64,000 bases of DNA from an uncultured Acidobacteriota bacterium. GTDB taxonomy: Bacteria; Acidobacteriota; Terriglobia; Terriglobales; Acidobacteriaceae. Position 1 is the first letter of the stretch; every line of letters begins with the position of its first letter. Positions 63,385-64,000 of the stretch are shown one piece after another. The stretch covers positions 62,001 to 126,000 of the forward strand of contig CAINND010000037.1 of NCBI GenBank assembly GCA_903851035.1, read 5' to 3'. Under the pieces are notes generated by a model that had not been told where the DNA came from, ran no database searches, and saw nothing but the letters and a program-made list of their open reading frames with translations. A program made the position numbers and the translations under genes.

Positions 63385-63963
63385 TCAGAAGGTAAAGACC
63401 AAGCCTGCAGAGGGCACCGCTGAGTGCGTGAATTTGTCTGTCTTCAGGTCGCTGCGATCAAAGTCCGGAGCCTTGTAGACGAGCCCACGGTACTCGGCGC
63501 GAAGCGCGACGTGTTTGGTGACCGGCACATCAACTCCACCGCCGTACACAAAGGCTCCACGCGCCTGCGTCTCAAGGGACTTCGCGTCGTGAGGATTGAA
63601 GATGATTCCACCGCCGCCGGCGAGAGCAAAGGGTCTCACCTTCTTGAATTCCGGCAACTTCACCACGGCCGCGCCGGTGATGGCGCTAACGTTCGTCTTG
63701 ATCTTTGTGTCGGACTTGGGATAGTCCTGCGAGTTGCGAAAGTAGTCGTAGTCGCCTTCGAGCGCGAAGCGATGATTCAGGTTGTAGCGATACCCGGCGA
63801 GGAAGCCTCCGGAGTATGTGGGGTTGTTCTCAACACCCTTGCCTGTCGAGTCCTTGGTAAAAAATCCCTCTCCCTGAATGGTCACTTCATTCTTAGCTTC
63901 CTGGGCCCAGACAAAAGAGCCAAAAGCCAACAAGAGGCAGAGTACGACAACAGTCCGTTTCAT
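63385..63963 (-). CDS. Outer-membrane beta-barrel protein (OmpA/Opa-like porin domain)
   Basis: A 192-residue exported protein with a signal peptide (VVVLCLLLAFGSFVWA) and eight predicted strands: GGFLAGYRYNLNHRFALEGD, AGGGGIIFNPHDAKSLETQA, GGGVDVPVTKHVALRAEYRG and the C-terminal SAVPSAGLVFTF ending in Phe, the outer-membrane sorting signal. It is the usual small barrel of unknown cargo. The start is at 63963, with GGAACTAAAG before it. It may lead a unit with the stress protein, although 222 bases separate them. Confidence 0.85.
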   Translation of the reverse strand: MKRTVVVLCLLLAFGSFVWAQEAKNEVTIQGEGFFTKDSTGKGVENNPTYSGGFLAGYRYNLNHRFALEGDYDYFRNSQDYPKSDTKIKTNVSAITGAAVVKLPEFKKVRPFALAGGGGIIFNPHDAKSLETQARGAFVYGGGVDVPVTKHVALRAEYRGLVYKAPDFDRSDLKTDKFTHSAVPSAGLVFTF

Positions 63964-64000
63964 CTTTAGTTCCCTCCATGCAAATCAGTAATGTCTTGCA

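Overview
The window is a piece of chromosome from a GC-rich Gram-negative bacterium, most likely of the phylum Acidobacteriota (order Terriglobales, Acidobacteriaceae-like). This rests on the protein types (secreted Tyr/Gly-rich and YXWGXW proteins, PKD-OmpA proteins, LolA-like proteins of acidobacterial type), on class II ribonucleotide reductase, and on intergenic hairpins framed by GGGTGCCCCA...TGGGGTAG together with blocks reading TGTCATCCTGAGCG...GAAGGACCC, which I associate with this group from memory. I cannot name a genus.

From 1 to about 36 kb the layout is ordinary core genome: the start of an M24 peptidase, two membrane glycosyltransferase-like proteins, an OPT transporter, GTP-dependent PEP carboxykinase, PgeF, a RAYT transposase framed by inverted REP hairpins, a lipoprotein, glutamate dehydrogenase (with a decayed 3' copy of the same gene nearby), a CpxP-like protein with an ECF sigma/anti-sigma pair, ComF, an HNH nuclease, a PLP-binding protein with a DUF167 protein, a response regulator, a sodium:solute symporter, an AlkD-like protein, MsrQ, and NrdJ behind a structured leader. 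The gaps at 20.2, 21.5, 24.3-25.0 and 26.5-27.1 kb are full of REP-like hairpins, including a 166-bp tandem array. At 31.9-36 kb lie a DUF2892 protein, a Crp/Fnr regulator, a third membrane glycosyltransferase and two secreted Tyr/Gly-rich proteins.

From 36.4 to 44.2 kb all genes are on the plus strand: a 1382-residue PAS/GAF hybrid histidine kinase, a tiny membrane protein, an OmpA-family protein with a coiled-coil middle, and a YXWGXW-repeat protein.

From 44.3 kb the region looks accessory. Three direct repeats that resemble the 3' end of a tRNA gene (44340, 51900, 61189) divide it. Between the first two lies a tight seven-gene operon: FAD oxidoreductase, DUF1365, cyclopropane-fatty-acid-synthase-like methyltransferase, ferrochelatase, DUF2177, DUF1295 and an SDR-DUF2867 protein, which suggests membrane-lipid modification linked to heme/porphyrin or photo-oxidative stress. 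Between the second and third lie mostly minus-strand stress and envelope genes: PKD-OmpA, GT4 glycosyltransferase, CsbD, a 52-residue metallothionein-like peptide, oleate hydratase, a zinc-independent quinone-oxidoreductase-like enzyme and a SpoIIAA-like STAS protein. Past the third repeat are an outer-membrane protein, a double universal stress protein and a beta-barrel protein. I found no integrase, rRNA, complete tRNA or CRISPR array.
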